A stretch of DNA of 49,052 bases from Paracoccaceae bacterium. Its GTDB lineage: Bacteria > Pseudomonadota > Alphaproteobacteria > Rhodobacterales > Rhodobacteraceae. The position numbers and the translations under genes were made by a program. The DNA lies in contig WOUW01000022.1 in assembly GCA_009773055.1 (NCBI GenBank), positions 1-49,052 of the forward strand, read 5' to 3'. Each line of letters begins with the position of its first letter. The first letter of the stretch is position 1. Under the pieces are notes generated by a model. It had not been told where the DNA came from, ran no database searches, and saw only the letters and a program-made list of their open reading frames with translations. Positions 8,852 through 18,476 of the stretch are shown piece by piece.

Positions 8852-9187
8852 TTACGGGTTGGCCGGAGGAGTTGCGGGCGCGGCAGCTGCGGGCGCGTCT
8901 CCGGTTGCGGGTGCCACAGGCTCAGGATTGGGTGCTGCCGGTGCGGGATCGATAGTGGTATTTGTCGTGCTATCCGCCGGAGCTGCGGGTGGCTCGATGG
9001 TGACGTTTGTGGTGTTGGACGCAGGCTCGGACGTGGAAATGGGGCCGGGGCTGCCGAAAACGAGCCACAGGATGAATCCCACGGCCACGACAAGGCCGCC
9101 AACGATAAGCGGCATGCTGTTGCTGGAAGATTCGGTGGTGCGGACGGTCTCACGGACGTTCGTCTTGGTATTGTCTTCATAGGCCAT
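8852..9187 (-). CDS. Small single-pass membrane protein with Ala/Pro-rich periplasmic tail
   Basis: A 111-residue protein of unknown function. A hydrophilic N-terminus (MAYEDNTKTNVRETVRTTES) is followed by one transmembrane helix, MPLIVGGLVVAVGFILWLVF (about residues 25-44). The tail is low-complexity, rich in Ala, Pro, Thr and Asn, with two related stretches NTTNVTIEPPAAPADS and NTTIDPAPAAPN. GGAG stands before the ATG. It sits between soxB and the FkbM gene. I recognise no domain. Confidence 0.75.
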   Translation of the reverse strand: MAYEDNTKTNVRETVRTTESSSNSMPLIVGGLVVAVGFILWLVFGSPGPISTSEPASNTTNVTIEPPAAPADSTTNTTIDPAPAAPNPEPVAPATGDAPAAAAPATPPANP

Positions 9188-9290
9188 TGGAGGGTCTCCA
9201 TGCTAAGTTCAACTGGCATGGAAACGCGGACTGCCGGGCGGGGGTTCCACCCGGACATGTCATCGGCAAGGAGTTGCCGAAAGGTGAGCA

Positions 9291-10538
9291 TCAGTGCGCC
9301 ACCCCCGCGGCGACAGACTCGTCTATGAACTGGCCGTCCTTGAAACGCCACATGTTGAACGCTTCGGCCAGAGGCCCGGGTTCGCCCTTGGCCATCAGTT
9401 CCGCCATCGCCCAGCCGGAGCCGGGGATCGCCTTGAACCCGCCGGTGCCCCAGCCGCAGTTGATGAAGCAGTTGCCGAGGGGTGTTTTGGAGATGAGCGG
9501 CGAGCGGTCACCAGTCATGTCGACGATGCCGCCCCATTGCCGCAGCATCTTGAGGCGGGAGATGATCGGGAAGGTCTCGACCAGCGCGCGCAGCGTTTCC
9601 TCGATGTGATGGAACGACCCGCGCTGGGTGTAGTTGTTGAAGCCGTCGGTGCCGCCGCCGATCACCATCTCGCCCTTGTCGGATTGCGACATGTAGCCGT
9701 GCACGGTGTTGGCCATCACCACGACATCCATGCAGGGCTTGATCGGTTCGCTGACCAGGGCTTGCAGCGCCACAGCCTCGATCGGCAGGCGGAAGCCGGC
9801 CATTTCGGCCAGCTGCCCGGAATGGCCGGCGACGACCATGCCCAGCTTCTTGGTGCCGATGAACCCCTTGGTCGTGTCTACGCCGGTGACTTGGCCGTTT
9901 TCGGAACGCACACCCTTAACTTCGCAATTCTGGATTATGTGCATTCCCATAGCTGAGCAGGCCCGGGCATAGCCCCATGCAACGGCATCGTGCCGCCCGG
10001 TGCCACCGCGCGCCTGCCAGAGCGCGCCGAGGACCGGGTAGCGCGGACCGTCGATGTTCAGGATCGGGCACAGTTCCTTGACCCGCTGCGGGGTGATGAA
10101 TTCGGTCGCCACCCCTTGCAGGGCGTTGGCGTGCTGGGTCCGGAGATAGCCCCGCACCTCGTGATGGGTCTGGGCCAGCATCATCACGCCGCGGGGGCTG
10201 AACATGACGTTGTAGTTCAGGTCCTGGCTGAGCGTTTCGTAAAGGCTGCGGGACTTTTCGTAGATCGCGGCCGACGGGTCCTGCAGGTAGTTCGAGCGGA
10301 TGATCGTGGTGTTCCGGCCGGTGTTGCCACCGCCAAGCCAGCCCTTTTCGATGATCGCGACATTGGTGATGCCGAAGTTCTTGCCCAGGTAGTAGGCGGT
10401 CGCAAGCCCATGGCCCCCTGCCCCGACGATGATCGCGTCATAGGCCGCCTTCGGCTCGGGCGAGGCCCAGGCGCGTTCCCAGCCCATGTGATACCGCATT
10501 GCCTCGCGGGCGATGGCAAAGACCGAATAACGCTTCAT
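9291..10538 (-). CDS. soxB: Sarcosine oxidase, beta subunit
   Basis: A 415-residue flavoprotein, the catalytic subunit. The FAD-binding fold is AIIVGAGGHGLATAYYLG (about residues 35-52). H183 in GRHDAVAWGY corresponds in position and context to the histidine that covalently carries FMN in heterotetrameric sarcosine oxidases; that assignment rests on family knowledge. The C-terminal GGWGTGGFKAIPGSG-like stretch (seen here as CGWGTGGFKAIPGSG) closes the FAD site. The start at 10538 has AGAGG upstream; an open extension of 49 codons upstream looks non-coding. It is the first gene of the leftward locus and is divergent from ccmI across about 200 bp. Confidence 0.96.
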   Translation of the reverse strand: MKRYSVFAIAREAMRYHMGWERAWASPEPKAAYDAIIVGAGGHGLATAYYLGKNFGITNVAIIEKGWLGGGNTGRNTTIIRSNYLQDPSAAIYEKSRSLYETLSQDLNYNVMFSPRGVMMLAQTHHEVRGYLRTQHANALQGVATEFITPQRVKELCPILNIDGPRYPVLGALWQARGGTGRHDAVAWGYARACSAMGMHIIQNCEVKGVRSENGQVTGVDTTKGFIGTKKLGMVVAGHSGQLAEMAGFRLPIEAVALQALVSEPIKPCMDVVVMANTVHGYMSQSDKGEMVIGGGTDGFNNYTQRGSFHHIEETLRALVETFPIISRLKMLRQWGGIVDMTGDRSPLISKTPLGNCFINCGWGTGGFKAIPGSGWAMAELMAKGEPGPLAEAFNMWRFKDGQFIDESVAAGVAH

Positions 10539-10746
10539 CGGGGCCTCTTGTCGGACGGGGGCTGCCAGAGCGGGTCCGGCTACCATGTCTTGGATCGAGT
10601 TTGGGTTATAGCCACACCCGCCTGCGGCACAATCGGGAAAATTGCGACATGATCTCGGCTTCCGCGGCGATGCGGCGGGCGACATCGGCCGCTGCGGCTG
10701 AATGACCCTTTCTTGAGCACAGGGAAACGACTATGTCGGGCCCGAA

Positions 10747-11967
10747 ATGTTGGTGGGAACGCAGGCGATGGCAGGCTGGGAATTCTGGGCGGTGGCCGGG
10801 GGACTTGCGGCGGTGGTCGTGGCACTTCTGGTGGCTGCCATGCGCCGGGTGCCGGCTGCGGCAGCAGACAGTGCCGCATCCGACCTTGCGGTCTACCGCG
10901 ACCAGCTGGCCGAGATCGAGCGGGACCTGACCCGAAACACCATCGGCCCGGACGAGGCTGCAAGACTGCGTGCCGAGATCGGCAAGCGGGTGATCGAGGC
11001 GGACCGCACACGGGCGTCGGCCCCTGCGGTGGGCATGTCCACTGCGCCCTACCGTGTGTCCCTTGGGCTGATCCTGGGCCTGGTCCTGCCGGGGGCGCTT
11101 GGGGCCTATTGGGGGCTTGGGGCACCGGGCTACAAGGACATGGCCCTGGGTCCGCGGCTGATCGAGCTGGACGCAGGTATGGCCGGTCGCCCCGGACAGG
11201 AAGCCGAGCTGGCGACCCTTGGCCGGGCGCGGGATGCTGTCGTCGACCAGCGGTTGCAGGCAGAGCTGGCAGCGGCTAGCGACCCTGTCGCGTTGCGCGA
11301 CCGCTTTCGGCAGGCATTCGAGGCAGGGCGGTTGCAGGAAGCGGTCCGGGTTCAGGAGCGTCTTCTGGTCGTTCTTGGAGATGCGGCCGGGTCGAACGAT
11401 CACGCGAACCTGGCGCTGGCGCTGGTGGCCGAGGCAAACGGCTATGTCTCGCCCGAGGCCGAGGCCGCGCTCAGGGCCAGTCTGCAGGCGGACATGGGCA
11501 ACGAGCTGTCCCGCTATCTTGTGGGCGAGATGTTCCTGCAGGGCGGACGCTTTGACCAGACCTTCCGCTTCTGGCGGCCCATCGCCGAGGACGGAATGCC
11601 AGGATCGCCCTGGGTTGCCTCGATTCGCGAGCGGATCGGACAGGTGGCCGAGCTGGCCGGGATACCTTACACCCCGGCCGCGGCGACAACGGGGCCGACG
11701 ACCGAAGATATGGCCGCGGCAAGCGAGATGAGCCCGGAAGACCGACAGGCGATGATCGAGGGGATGGTCGCGCAATTGTCGGACCGGTTGGCAACCGAAG
11801 GCGGCGCCGTCGAGGACTGGAACCGGCTGATCCGGTCGCTTGCCGTGCTGGAACGTCTGCCCGAGGCGCAGAAAATCTATGATGAAGCCAAAGCCAAGTT
11901 CGAGGGTCGCCCGGCGGAGCTGTCCTTCCTGCGGCTGGCGGCGGTCGAGACCGGGCTGAACCCGTGA
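10747..11967 (+). CDS. ccmI: Cytochrome c biogenesis protein CcmI
   Basis: A 406-residue inner-membrane protein of the System I haem lyase. The first transmembrane segment is [20 protein letters not shown], followed by a cytoplasmic leucine-zipper-like loop ([16 protein letters not shown]), a second segment ([20 protein letters not shown]), and a long periplasmic TPR-like domain that chaperones apocytochrome c. ATG at 10768, 21 bases downstream, would leave a more typical short N-terminus and is an alternative start. Its stop overlaps the ruvX start (GTGA), forming an operon. Confidence 0.92.
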   Translation: MLVGTQAMAGWEFWAVAGGLAAVVVALLVAAMRRVPAAAADSAASDLAVYRDQLAEIERDLTRNTIGPDEAARLRAEIGKRVIEADRTRASAPAVGMSTAPYRVSLGLILGLVLPGALGAYWGLGAPGYKDMALGPRLIELDAGMAGRPGQEAELATLGRARDAVVDQRLQAELAAASDPVALRDRFRQAFEAGRLQEAVRVQERLLVVLGDAAGSNDHANLALALVAEANGYVSPEAEAALRASLQADMGNELSRYLVGEMFLQGGRFDQTFRFWRPIAEDGMPGSPWVASIRERIGQVAELAGIPYTPAAATTGPTTEDMAAASEMSPEDRQAMIEGMVAQLSDRLATEGGAVEDWNRLIRSLAVLERLPEAQKIYDEAKAKFEGRPAELSFLRLAAVETGLNP

Positions 11968-12446
11968 TTTGTGCGTCGGTCGAGGAGTTTCTGGCGGCCC
12001 TGCGTCCGAACCGGGCTATTGCCGGGCTGGACCTTGGCGACAAGACCATCGGCGTTGCGCTGTCGGACCTGCGCCGGCAGGTGGCAACGCCAGTCGAGGT
12101 CATCCGGCGCGAAAAGTTCACCGTGGATGCAGGGCGACTGCTGGCGCTGCTGGAGGCCCGGGGGGCCTTCGGGATCGTGCTGGGCCTGCCCTTGAACATG
12201 GACGGTTCTGTAGGTCCGCGGGTGCAGGCGACGCAGGCCTTTGCGCGCAATCTGGAGAAGCTGACCGCGTTGCCGATCTGCTATTGGGATGAGCGTTTGT
12301 CAACCGTTGCGGCAGAAAGGGCACTCCTGGAGGCGGATACGTCAAGAAAACGTCGCAAAGAGGTGATCGATCAGGTGGCGGCGGGCTATATCCTGCAAGG
12401 AGCGCTGGACCGGATGGCGCATTTGGGGCGGAGTGACCTTTCGTGA
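11964..12446 (+). CDS. ruvX: Putative pre-16S rRNA nuclease / Holliday junction resolvase YqgF
   Basis: A 160-residue RNase H-fold nuclease. Conserved motifs are [15 protein letters not shown] near the N-terminus, [15 protein letters not shown] in the middle and [10 protein letters not shown] near the end, with the expected acidic active-site residues. The E. coli protein trims 16S rRNA 5' ends. The GTG start overlaps the ccmI stop, and the stop overlaps the GTG of the next gene, so all three are translationally coupled. Confidence 0.94.
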   Translation: MICASVEEFLAALRPNRAIAGLDLGDKTIGVALSDLRRQVATPVEVIRREKFTVDAGRLLALLEARGAFGIVLGLPLNMDGSVGPRVQATQAFARNLEKLTALPICYWDERLSTVAAERALLEADTSRKRRKEVIDQVAAGYILQGALDRMAHLGRSDLS

Positions 12447-12673
12447 AGGACGATGTCTGGAAGCGTGACGAAATCGCCAGCCCTTGCGTGAAGCTGTGCG
12501 TCGTCCACCCCGAGGAACGCATCTGCGTCGGTTGTTTCCGGTCGATCGACGAGATCTCGACCTGGTCGAGGATGACGCATGAAGAGCGGGCCGAGGTGAT
12601 GGCTGACCTGCCGGCGCGTGCCCCCCGGCTGCAGAAGCGGCGCGGCGGGCGGCTGGCCCGGCTGGAGCGGTAA
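12443..12673 (+). CDS. DUF1289 family small cysteine-motif protein
   Basis: A 76-residue protein with the DUF1289 pattern: SPCVKLC, then [15 protein letters not shown], giving four cysteines in C-x3-C and C-x2-C arrangement, likely binding a metal. An Arg/Lys-rich tail follows ([15 protein letters not shown]). Function unknown. The GTG start overlaps ruvX by four bases. Confidence 0.9.
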   Translation: MKDDVWKRDEIASPCVKLCVVHPEERICVGCFRSIDEISTWSRMTHEERAEVMADLPARAPRLQKRRGGRLARLER

Positions 12674-12745
12674 TCAGGCAGAGTGCCTTGGCAGGCACGG
12701 AGTCCTTGGGTCGCCCGCGCGGGCCATGGCCCGCTTGTCTCCGAA

Positions 12746-12787
12746 TTGGGGGCTTCACCCCCAAACCCCCAGAGTATTTGGGACATG
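12746..12787. repeat. Dispersed intergenic repeat, copy 1 (hairpin plus AGTATTTGGG tail)
   Basis: TTGGGGG-cttca-CCCCCAA forms a perfect 7-bp hairpin (12746-12764). It is followed by ACCCCCAGAGTATTTGGGACATG. The same layout recurs at 24545-24591. Here it lies between the convergent ends of the DUF1289 gene and the oxygenase-like gene and could terminate transcription. Elements of this type are widespread in Rhodobacteraceae genomes to my knowledge; that is recall, not a search. Confidence 0.6.
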
Positions 12788-12794
12788 GGCAAGA

Positions 12795-13529
12795 TCAGGG
12801 GGCGTTGAGCCACTGGTGGACGCTTGGGTATTGCGGGCGGAGATAGGCGATCATCCGGCCCTCGGGCGGGGCCTTGTCCTGGGGTTTCCAGGGGGCAACG
12901 CCGTGGAGAGTGAGGCGATGGAGGAGCGTGGCTTCTCCAGGTCGGGCGGGAAGTTCGATACGGCGGCAGGCGGCGAAGATCTCGCGCCGGGCCTGCTGGT
13001 AGGGTTCGGTGATGTCGACGTCGCCCCAGGTTTCGGGCGGATGGGGTTCGAGGGCCTGCAGGAGGGCGGCGCGGAGACGTTCGTGGCTGCCCTCCCAGAC
13101 GGTCAGGGGTGATGCGGTGCCGTCGTTCAGCGGCAGGCCGAGAATCCAGGCGTGGGGTTCCTTGACCATCCGCCGCTTGTCGGGGCCGATGGGCAGAAGG
13201 CCATCGAGATGCGCGGCATCGCGGGTCTGGCGGTAGGTGAAGGCAGCCGAAGTCTCGTCCAGTGAGGGTTGCGGATAGCCGGGGCGGATCACCGACAACT
13301 GGGCGCGGTGCAGCGGCTGCGGCGGGATCGGAAGTGCGTCCCAGGGGAAGGCAACGCCGCCGACCGCGCCGTCCGGGCCGTTCGGCAGGGCGTCGACGCC
13401 GACAAACCAGGTGCCGCCGCAGCGCCAAGTCTCAGTCGTGGTGGACAGCGTGGCAAGGGCGGCTGTCCGTGCCGCAGCAGCCCAGGCGGAAATGGCAGGA
13501 TGCGGGCCGAGCTTTTGCCAGCCGGGCAT
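12795..13529 (-). CDS. Putative 2-oxoglutarate/Fe(II)-dependent oxygenase-like protein
   Basis: A 244-residue protein without a family name I can give with certainty. The pattern fits the cupin-fold oxygenases: H107-x-D109 (in AAHLDGLLP), then a distal histidine (H204 or H209 in LLHRLTLHG) and R225 (GRMIAYLRP), which would bind 2-oxoglutarate. Phytanoyl-CoA-dioxygenase-like proteins look like this. The ATG at 13529 overlaps the TauE/SafE stop by one base (TGATG); GTG codons just upstream are also possible. The substrate is unknown. Confidence 0.65.
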   Translation of the reverse strand: MPGWQKLGPHPAISAWAAAARTAALATLSTTTETWRCGGTWFVGVDALPNGPDGAVGGVAFPWDALPIPPQPLHRAQLSVIRPGYPQPSLDETSAAFTYRQTRDAAHLDGLLPIGPDKRRMVKEPHAWILGLPLNDGTASPLTVWEGSHERLRAALLQALEPHPPETWGDVDITEPYQQARREIFAACRRIELPARPGEATLLHRLTLHGVAPWKPQDKAPPEGRMIAYLRPQYPSVHQWLNAP

Positions 13530-14347
13530 CACCACCCCAGGACCTTGCGTAGCATGTTGAGCGCGACGAGGGTCAGGAACACGGCGAAGGCGCGTTTCAG
13601 GGGCTTCGGGTTCATCGCATGCGCAAGGCGCACCCCGAAGGGCGTGGTCAGAAGCGTGGTGCCGATGACCACCAGGAAGGCGGGAAGGTTGATCGCTCCG
13701 ACCGTCCAGGGCGGCGCGTACGCGACGGGGAGAAGCAGGAAGCCCAGCACCGCAGGCACGGCGATCAGGACACCAAAGCCCGAAGCGGTGGCGACAGCGC
13801 GGTGGATCGGCAGGGAATACAGCGTCATCAGGGGCACGCCGAACGTGCCACCGCCGATGCCCATCATGGCCGAGAAGAAACCAACTGCCCCGGCCAGAAC
13901 GCTGCGCACAGGCTGGTCGGGCATCTGTTCACCTAGCCGCCAACCATCACGCCCGAAGGCCATCCAGAGGCCCGCAATCCCCGCCAATGCCCCGAAGACC
14001 GCCTGCAAGGTGACCGAGGAGACCCTGGAGGCGACGAAAGTTCCGATGGCTGCAGCGATGACGAGGCTCGGACCCCAGGTCTTCAGAACCTCCCAGTCTA
14101 CCGCACCCTTGCGGTCGTGAGCCGAGACCGACCGGAACGAGGTGATGACGATGGTCGCCATCGAGGTGGCAACGCAGACCTGCATCAGCTGATCGCCACC
14201 GTAACCAAGACTTCCGAAAGCGTAGAAGAAGGCCGGGACGAGGACGATCCCGCCACCGACGCCGAGAAGCCCGCCGATCACCCCGGCGAAGGCTCCGATC
14301 ACCAGAAGGGCGGCAAACATGGGGAGAAGCAGGGAAGGATCGGGCAT
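13529..14347 (-). CDS. TauE/SafE family sulfite/anion exporter
   Basis: A 272-residue multi-pass membrane protein with the two family repeats, each with a Gly-rich start: GVIGGLLGVGGGIVLVPAFF near the N-terminus and MMGIGGGTFGVPLM at about residue 170. About eight hydrophobic segments are visible. The family exports sulfite, sulfoacetate or other anions, or imports taurine-related solutes. It is co-transcribed with the oxygenase-like gene, which suggests a sulfonate or related substrate, but only as a guess. The start at 14347 is chosen because a long upstream open extension is arginine/glycine-rich and not membrane-like. Confidence 0.85.
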   Translation of the reverse strand: MPDPSLLLPMFAALLVIGAFAGVIGGLLGVGGGIVLVPAFFYAFGSLGYGGDQLMQVCVATSMATIVITSFRSVSAHDRKGAVDWEVLKTWGPSLVIAAAIGTFVASRVSSVTLQAVFGALAGIAGLWMAFGRDGWRLGEQMPDQPVRSVLAGAVGFFSAMMGIGGGTFGVPLMTLYSLPIHRAVATASGFGVLIAVPAVLGFLLLPVAYAPPWTVGAINLPAFLVVIGTTLLTTPFGVRLAHAMNPKPLKRAFAVFLTLVALNMLRKVLGW

Positions 14348-14506
14348 CGGGCTTTCGGGGGGAACAGGGTCTGGACAGGCGGCCAGCCTAGCCGCGGGAC
14401 GACGGACAGACCAGACCGCAGAACGCTTGGGGCGGGGCTTTCCATTGCTACCGAATCCGCGTAAGGCTGGCGGCCTTCCGCATAGCAGTTCATAGAAAGG
14501 TCCATT

Positions 14507-15681
14507 ATGGCCCGCACGGTATCTTTGACCCTTATGTCCGTGATTCTCGGACTTGTTGCCGCCGTTGGCCCCTTTGCAATCGACATGTATCTGCCCGCGA
14601 TGCCCGACATCGGGCTCGACTTCAGGGTCGACCAGCAGGCGGTGCAATGGACGATTGTCGGCTACTTCATCACCTTCGGCCTTGCCCAGTTGGTCTATGG
14701 GCCCTGGGCGGACCAGGCGGGGCGGAAGCCGCCGCTATATGCCGGGCTGGCGCTGTTCATCACCGGGACGGTCATGTGTGCGCTGGCCCCGTCGATCGGC
14801 TGGCTGATCGTCGGGCGCATGGTGCAGGGCCTTGGCGGGGCTGCCAACATGGTCGTCCTGCGTGCCGTGATCCGCGACCTTGCAACCGGCCCGCAAGCGA
14901 CGCGGATGATGTCGACGATCATGATCGTCATCGCGGTTTCGCCCCTTCTCGCTCCACTGTCCGGGGCAGGACTACTGACCATCGGGGACTGGCGACTGAT
15001 CTTCTGGGCACTCCTGGTCGCGGCGGTCCTGAGCTTTTTCCTGATCCAGTTTGCGCTCCCTGAGACGCTGACGGAAAGGAACCGGCAGCGGTTCGATCTG
15101 GCTAGCACTTTGGCCGGGGCGAAACTTTTGCTGGCCGACCGGGATTTCATGGTGATGACGTTTCTTGCCGGCTTTGCGTTCGCCAGCTTCTTCGTGTTCA
15201 TCGCAAGTGCCTCGTTCGTCTACACGCAGGAGTTCGGGCTGAGCCCGACGCAGTTCTCGTTCGCCTTCGCGGTCAATGCCATCGGCTTCTTTGCGGCATC
15301 GCAATTCGCCTCGCCTTTGTCCCAGCGGATCGGAACGCTGCGGATGATCTCCGGGGCCAGCCTTGGGTTTGCCCTTGCCACCTTCGCGGGCTTCGGCTTG
15401 GCGCTTGCGGGACTGGCCAGCCTGCCGGTCACCATGTCCACGCTGTTTGTCGGCAACATCTTTCTGGGGGTGATCCTGCCCACGGCGCAGGTGCAGGCGC
15501 TGGAAGCGCATGGCGAGAATGCAGGCCTTGCCTCGTCCCTGGGGGGAACGATGCAGATGGTCGCAGCTGGTGTGCTGGTGGCAGCGGCAGGGCCGTTCCT
15601 TGATGGGACTGTGGTGCCGATGCTGGGGGCGATCGCCCTTTGCGGACTGATCGCTTTGCTTTTGTCGCGGATGATCCCGCG

Positions 15682-15700
<19 letters not shown>
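14507..15700 (+). CDS. Bcr/CflA family multidrug efflux MFS transporter
   Basis: A 397-residue, 12-helix major facilitator. Family signatures are FAIDMYLPAMPDIG in helix 1, VYGPWADQAGRKPPL in loop 2-3 and IVGRMVQGLGGAANMVVLRAVIRDL in the helix 4 region. Members export bicyclomycin, chloramphenicol or other compounds by proton antiport. The native substrate is not evident. It is divergent from the TauE/SafE gene, and its 3' end overlaps dusA by 19 bases on the opposite strand. Confidence 0.9.
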
Positions 15701-16665
<965 letters not shown>

Positions 16666-17013
16666 GGGCGGGGGGTATCGCACAGGCGGGGCGGAATTTC
16701 CAGAGCGGGGCTGCCCACGCGTGGACAGGCTGGCGGGGTCTTGGAAATCAAGGGGTTGGCTGTGGACGTTAAGACAGTGGTGACCATGACTGGTCCGGTC
16801 GCAATCTGGTGCCCTCTTTGTCTGGTCAAGCACATTCACGTGATCAGGACGACTGCCGCCCATACGGATCGCAGGTCACTTGGGTCCGAAGATGAACCCA
16901 ATATGAACGGCGGGTTCGTGGCGGGTTAAACATGGCCGATGCATGTTCAATACAAGGCGAGTCGTTGTCCGTGGAAATGCGCGGGAGGCTGGCTGGGTCA
17001 ATGGGGGTTGATC
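16666..17013. other. 348-bp intergenic region, little recognised
   Basis: Between dusA and a small plus-strand gene. I see no convincing reading frame or RNA gene. A 10-bp palindrome CCACGCGTGG lies at 16715-16724, a TCACGTGA palindrome near 16837, and short ATG-initiated frames that do not look coding. It probably contains the promoters of both divergent flanking genes. Confidence 0.4.
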
Positions 17014-17208
17014 ATGCTGCGTTCGAATGCTGAAGAAGGCCGTTTGCACCTGACCGCCGACTTGCGCGCAACTGAGGGGATTGCGCTCATGCCGATGCAA
17101 CGGAAGGTGAAGGCCACCTTGTTCCTGACGGACCGCAAGCAGTTTCCGCCAGTGGATGACGTCGTCGCGATCCTGGATCGGATCGCGTCGAGGGCATTCG
17201 TCGCCTGA
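17014..17208 (+). CDS. Small hypothetical protein
   Basis: A 64-residue protein, MLRSNAEEGRLHLT to ILDRIASRAFVA, with an amphipathic, soluble composition and a conserved-looking core (KVKATLFLTDRKQFPPVDDV). The start at 17014 is preceded by GGGGGTTG. The frame is open for a further 25 codons upstream, but that part is Cys/Trp-rich and unlike coding sequence here. It is followed 23 bp later by a good intrinsic terminator, which supports a real transcript. Function unknown. Confidence 0.5.
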   Translation: MLRSNAEEGRLHLTADLRATEGIALMPMQRKVKATLFLTDRKQFPPVDDVVAILDRIASRAFVA

Positions 17209-17225
17209 ACTGCAATGAACTGCCG

Positions 17226-17353
17226 AAGAATGGCCGCCCTGTCACCGGGGCGGCCTTTTCTTTTGCAGCGTCTGGACACCCTTACGCACGCCCGCAGCAA
17301 GAAGGGCCGCCCTGTCACCAAGGCGGCCGTTTCGATTGCTGCGTCTGGCCACG
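17226..17353. repeat. Duplicated 55-bp segment containing a terminator hairpin
   Basis: The block 17226-17280 recurs at 17299-17353 (73-bp period). Both copies contain GGCCGCCCTGTCACC, a GGCGGCC partner arm and GCGTCTGG. The second copy keeps a 7-bp stem (17305-17311 with 17322-17328) but its T-tract has decayed to GTTTCGATTG. The arrangement looks like a local tandem duplication of a terminator. Confidence 0.6.
17232..17264 (+). terminator. Intrinsic terminator after the small hypothetical gene
   Basis: GGCCGCCC (17232-17239) pairs with GGGCGGCC (17248-17255), followed directly by TTTTCTTTT. This is the clearest rho-independent terminator in the window. Confidence 0.85.
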
Positions 17354-17361
17354 GTGTTGAT

Positions 17362-17384
17362 GACCGGCAGGAAGACTGCCGGTC
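17362..17384 (-). terminator. Hairpin after the secreted Gly/Asn-rich protein gene
   Basis: GACCGGCAG (17362-17370) and CTGCCGGTC (17376-17384) form a perfect 9-bp stem with a 5-base loop, 15 bp beyond the stop codon at 17400. It lacks a clear U-run on the minus strand. Confidence 0.55.
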
Positions 17385-17399
17385 AGGCGTGCCTTTCGG

Positions 17400-18269
17400 T
17401 CAGAGGCCGAGAAGCTTTTTGACCGCTTCTTCAACAGCGTCGGTCACCGGCTTGTTGGCGGCCGCGTCCAGAAGATCGCGTTCCAGTTCCGGCTGAGCCT
17501 GAAGTCGTGCTTCCAGATCGGCAAGCTGGGCTTCAAGGGTTGCGTAGGCTTCGGCTTCGGCCAGTTCGACCTGGAGCGACCGTTCGGTCGCTTCGGCATT
17601 TGCCAAGGCATCGCGGGCGGCCGCAAGCTCGGCCTCGATGCTCGGGTCGGCGCCACCAGCCATTGCCAGATCGGCTTCCAGTCGTGCCACGTCGTCCGAC
17701 TTGGTGGCGACGTCATTCAATGCACCATTCAGATCGGTCTCGATCAGGGAAACATCGCGGGCCGGCGGGGTCATCGCATCCAAGACCGCTGACTTTTCCT
17801 CGAACTCGGCCTCAAGTTCGCGCCCTTCAACGACCGCGTCACGATAGGCACCGATCCGGCCCACGCGCGAATTCGGCGATGCGTTCTTGAAGGCATTGGC
17901 ATTCGCATGAGCCGCATTCAGAGCGCCAAGCTCCGAGGCGCTAACCCCCAGTTCGTCGGACAGGCGCTTGGACTTGGTCGAAGACTTCGACTTGGTTTTG
18001 CTGCTGGTCTCGCTGCCGCTGGACTTGGACTTGGACTTTTCGCCGCCGTCATTGGACTTGGCATTGCTGCCGTTCCCATTCCCATTTCCGTTCGACTTGC
18101 CGTTGCTACCGCCATTGCCGTTGCCGTTGCCACCGCCGTTGCCGCCATCATTTCCGGACTTCGCGAAGGCCATGTCGGGAACCGAAACAACCGTGACAAA
18201 TGCGGCCGAGCCAAGGAGAGCGATGGTCAACGAGCAAGTGCGCAGGATCTTGAGAGTTGATGTTTTCAT
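17400..18269 (-). CDS. Secreted protein with Gly/Asn-rich low-complexity region and coiled coil
   Basis: A 289-residue protein. The signal peptide (MKTSTLKILRTCSLTIALLG and on) probably ends at AFA-KS near residue 36. Residues 38-75 are almost entirely Gly, Asn, Ser and Lys (GGNGGGNGNGNGG), and 76-102 are Ser/Lys-rich. The rest is alpha-helical and charged, with heptad-like Ala/Leu/Glu stretches (about 150-275), probably a coiled coil. I recognise no enzyme domain. The low-complexity composition is shared with the divergent PepSY-like protein. A perfect 10-bp hairpin lies in its leader. Confidence 0.7.
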   Translation of the reverse strand: MKTSTLKILRTCSLTIALLGSAAFVTVVSVPDMAFAKSGNDGGNGGGNGNGNGGSNGKSNGNGNGNGSNAKSNDGGEKSKSKSSGSETSSKTKSKSSTKSKRLSDELGVSASELGALNAAHANANAFKNASPNSRVGRIGAYRDAVVEGRELEAEFEEKSAVLDAMTPPARDVSLIETDLNGALNDVATKSDDVARLEADLAMAGGADPSIEAELAAARDALANAEATERSLQVELAEAEAYATLEAQLADLEARLQAQPELERDLLDAAANKPVTDAVEEAVKKLLGL

Positions 18270-18290
18270 GACGGAACCTTCTCTTTAGGT

Positions 18291-18316
18291 GTGGTCCTGA
18301 CGTGCTTCAGGACCAC
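18291..18316 (-). promoter_or_regulatory. Perfect inverted repeat in the leader of the Gly/Asn-rich gene
   Basis: GTGGTCCTGA and TCAGGACCAC form 10-bp perfect arms around a 6-base loop, 21 bp upstream of the ATG at 18269. It may be an operator or an mRNA leader hairpin. On the minus strand AGAGAAGG follows as a likely ribosome binding site. Confidence 0.5.
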
Positions 18317-18464
18317 GAGGGTGAATTCTCTGCAAAGCGCGACCGGCAAGCCCCGGCTTTGGCCCGGCTTCCAGCCCGAGTCGCAATCTGTGGTAGAGTT
18401 AGACACCAAGCCGGTTTAACGAGGCAGGAACCGAGTGTTAATTTTGGGTTCATCCAGAGTTCGC

Positions 18465-18470
18465 TATACT
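18465..18470 (+). promoter_or_regulatory. Possible -10 box TATACT very close to the PepSY-like gene start
   Basis: TATACT ends six bases before the ATG at 18477. TTTTGG at 18442-18447 is a weak -35 match 17 bases upstream. If used, transcription would begin at or next to the ATG and give a leaderless mRNA, consistent with the absence of a ribosome binding site (TTCTTTC precedes the ATG). Confidence 0.3.
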
Positions 18471-18476
18471 TCTTTC

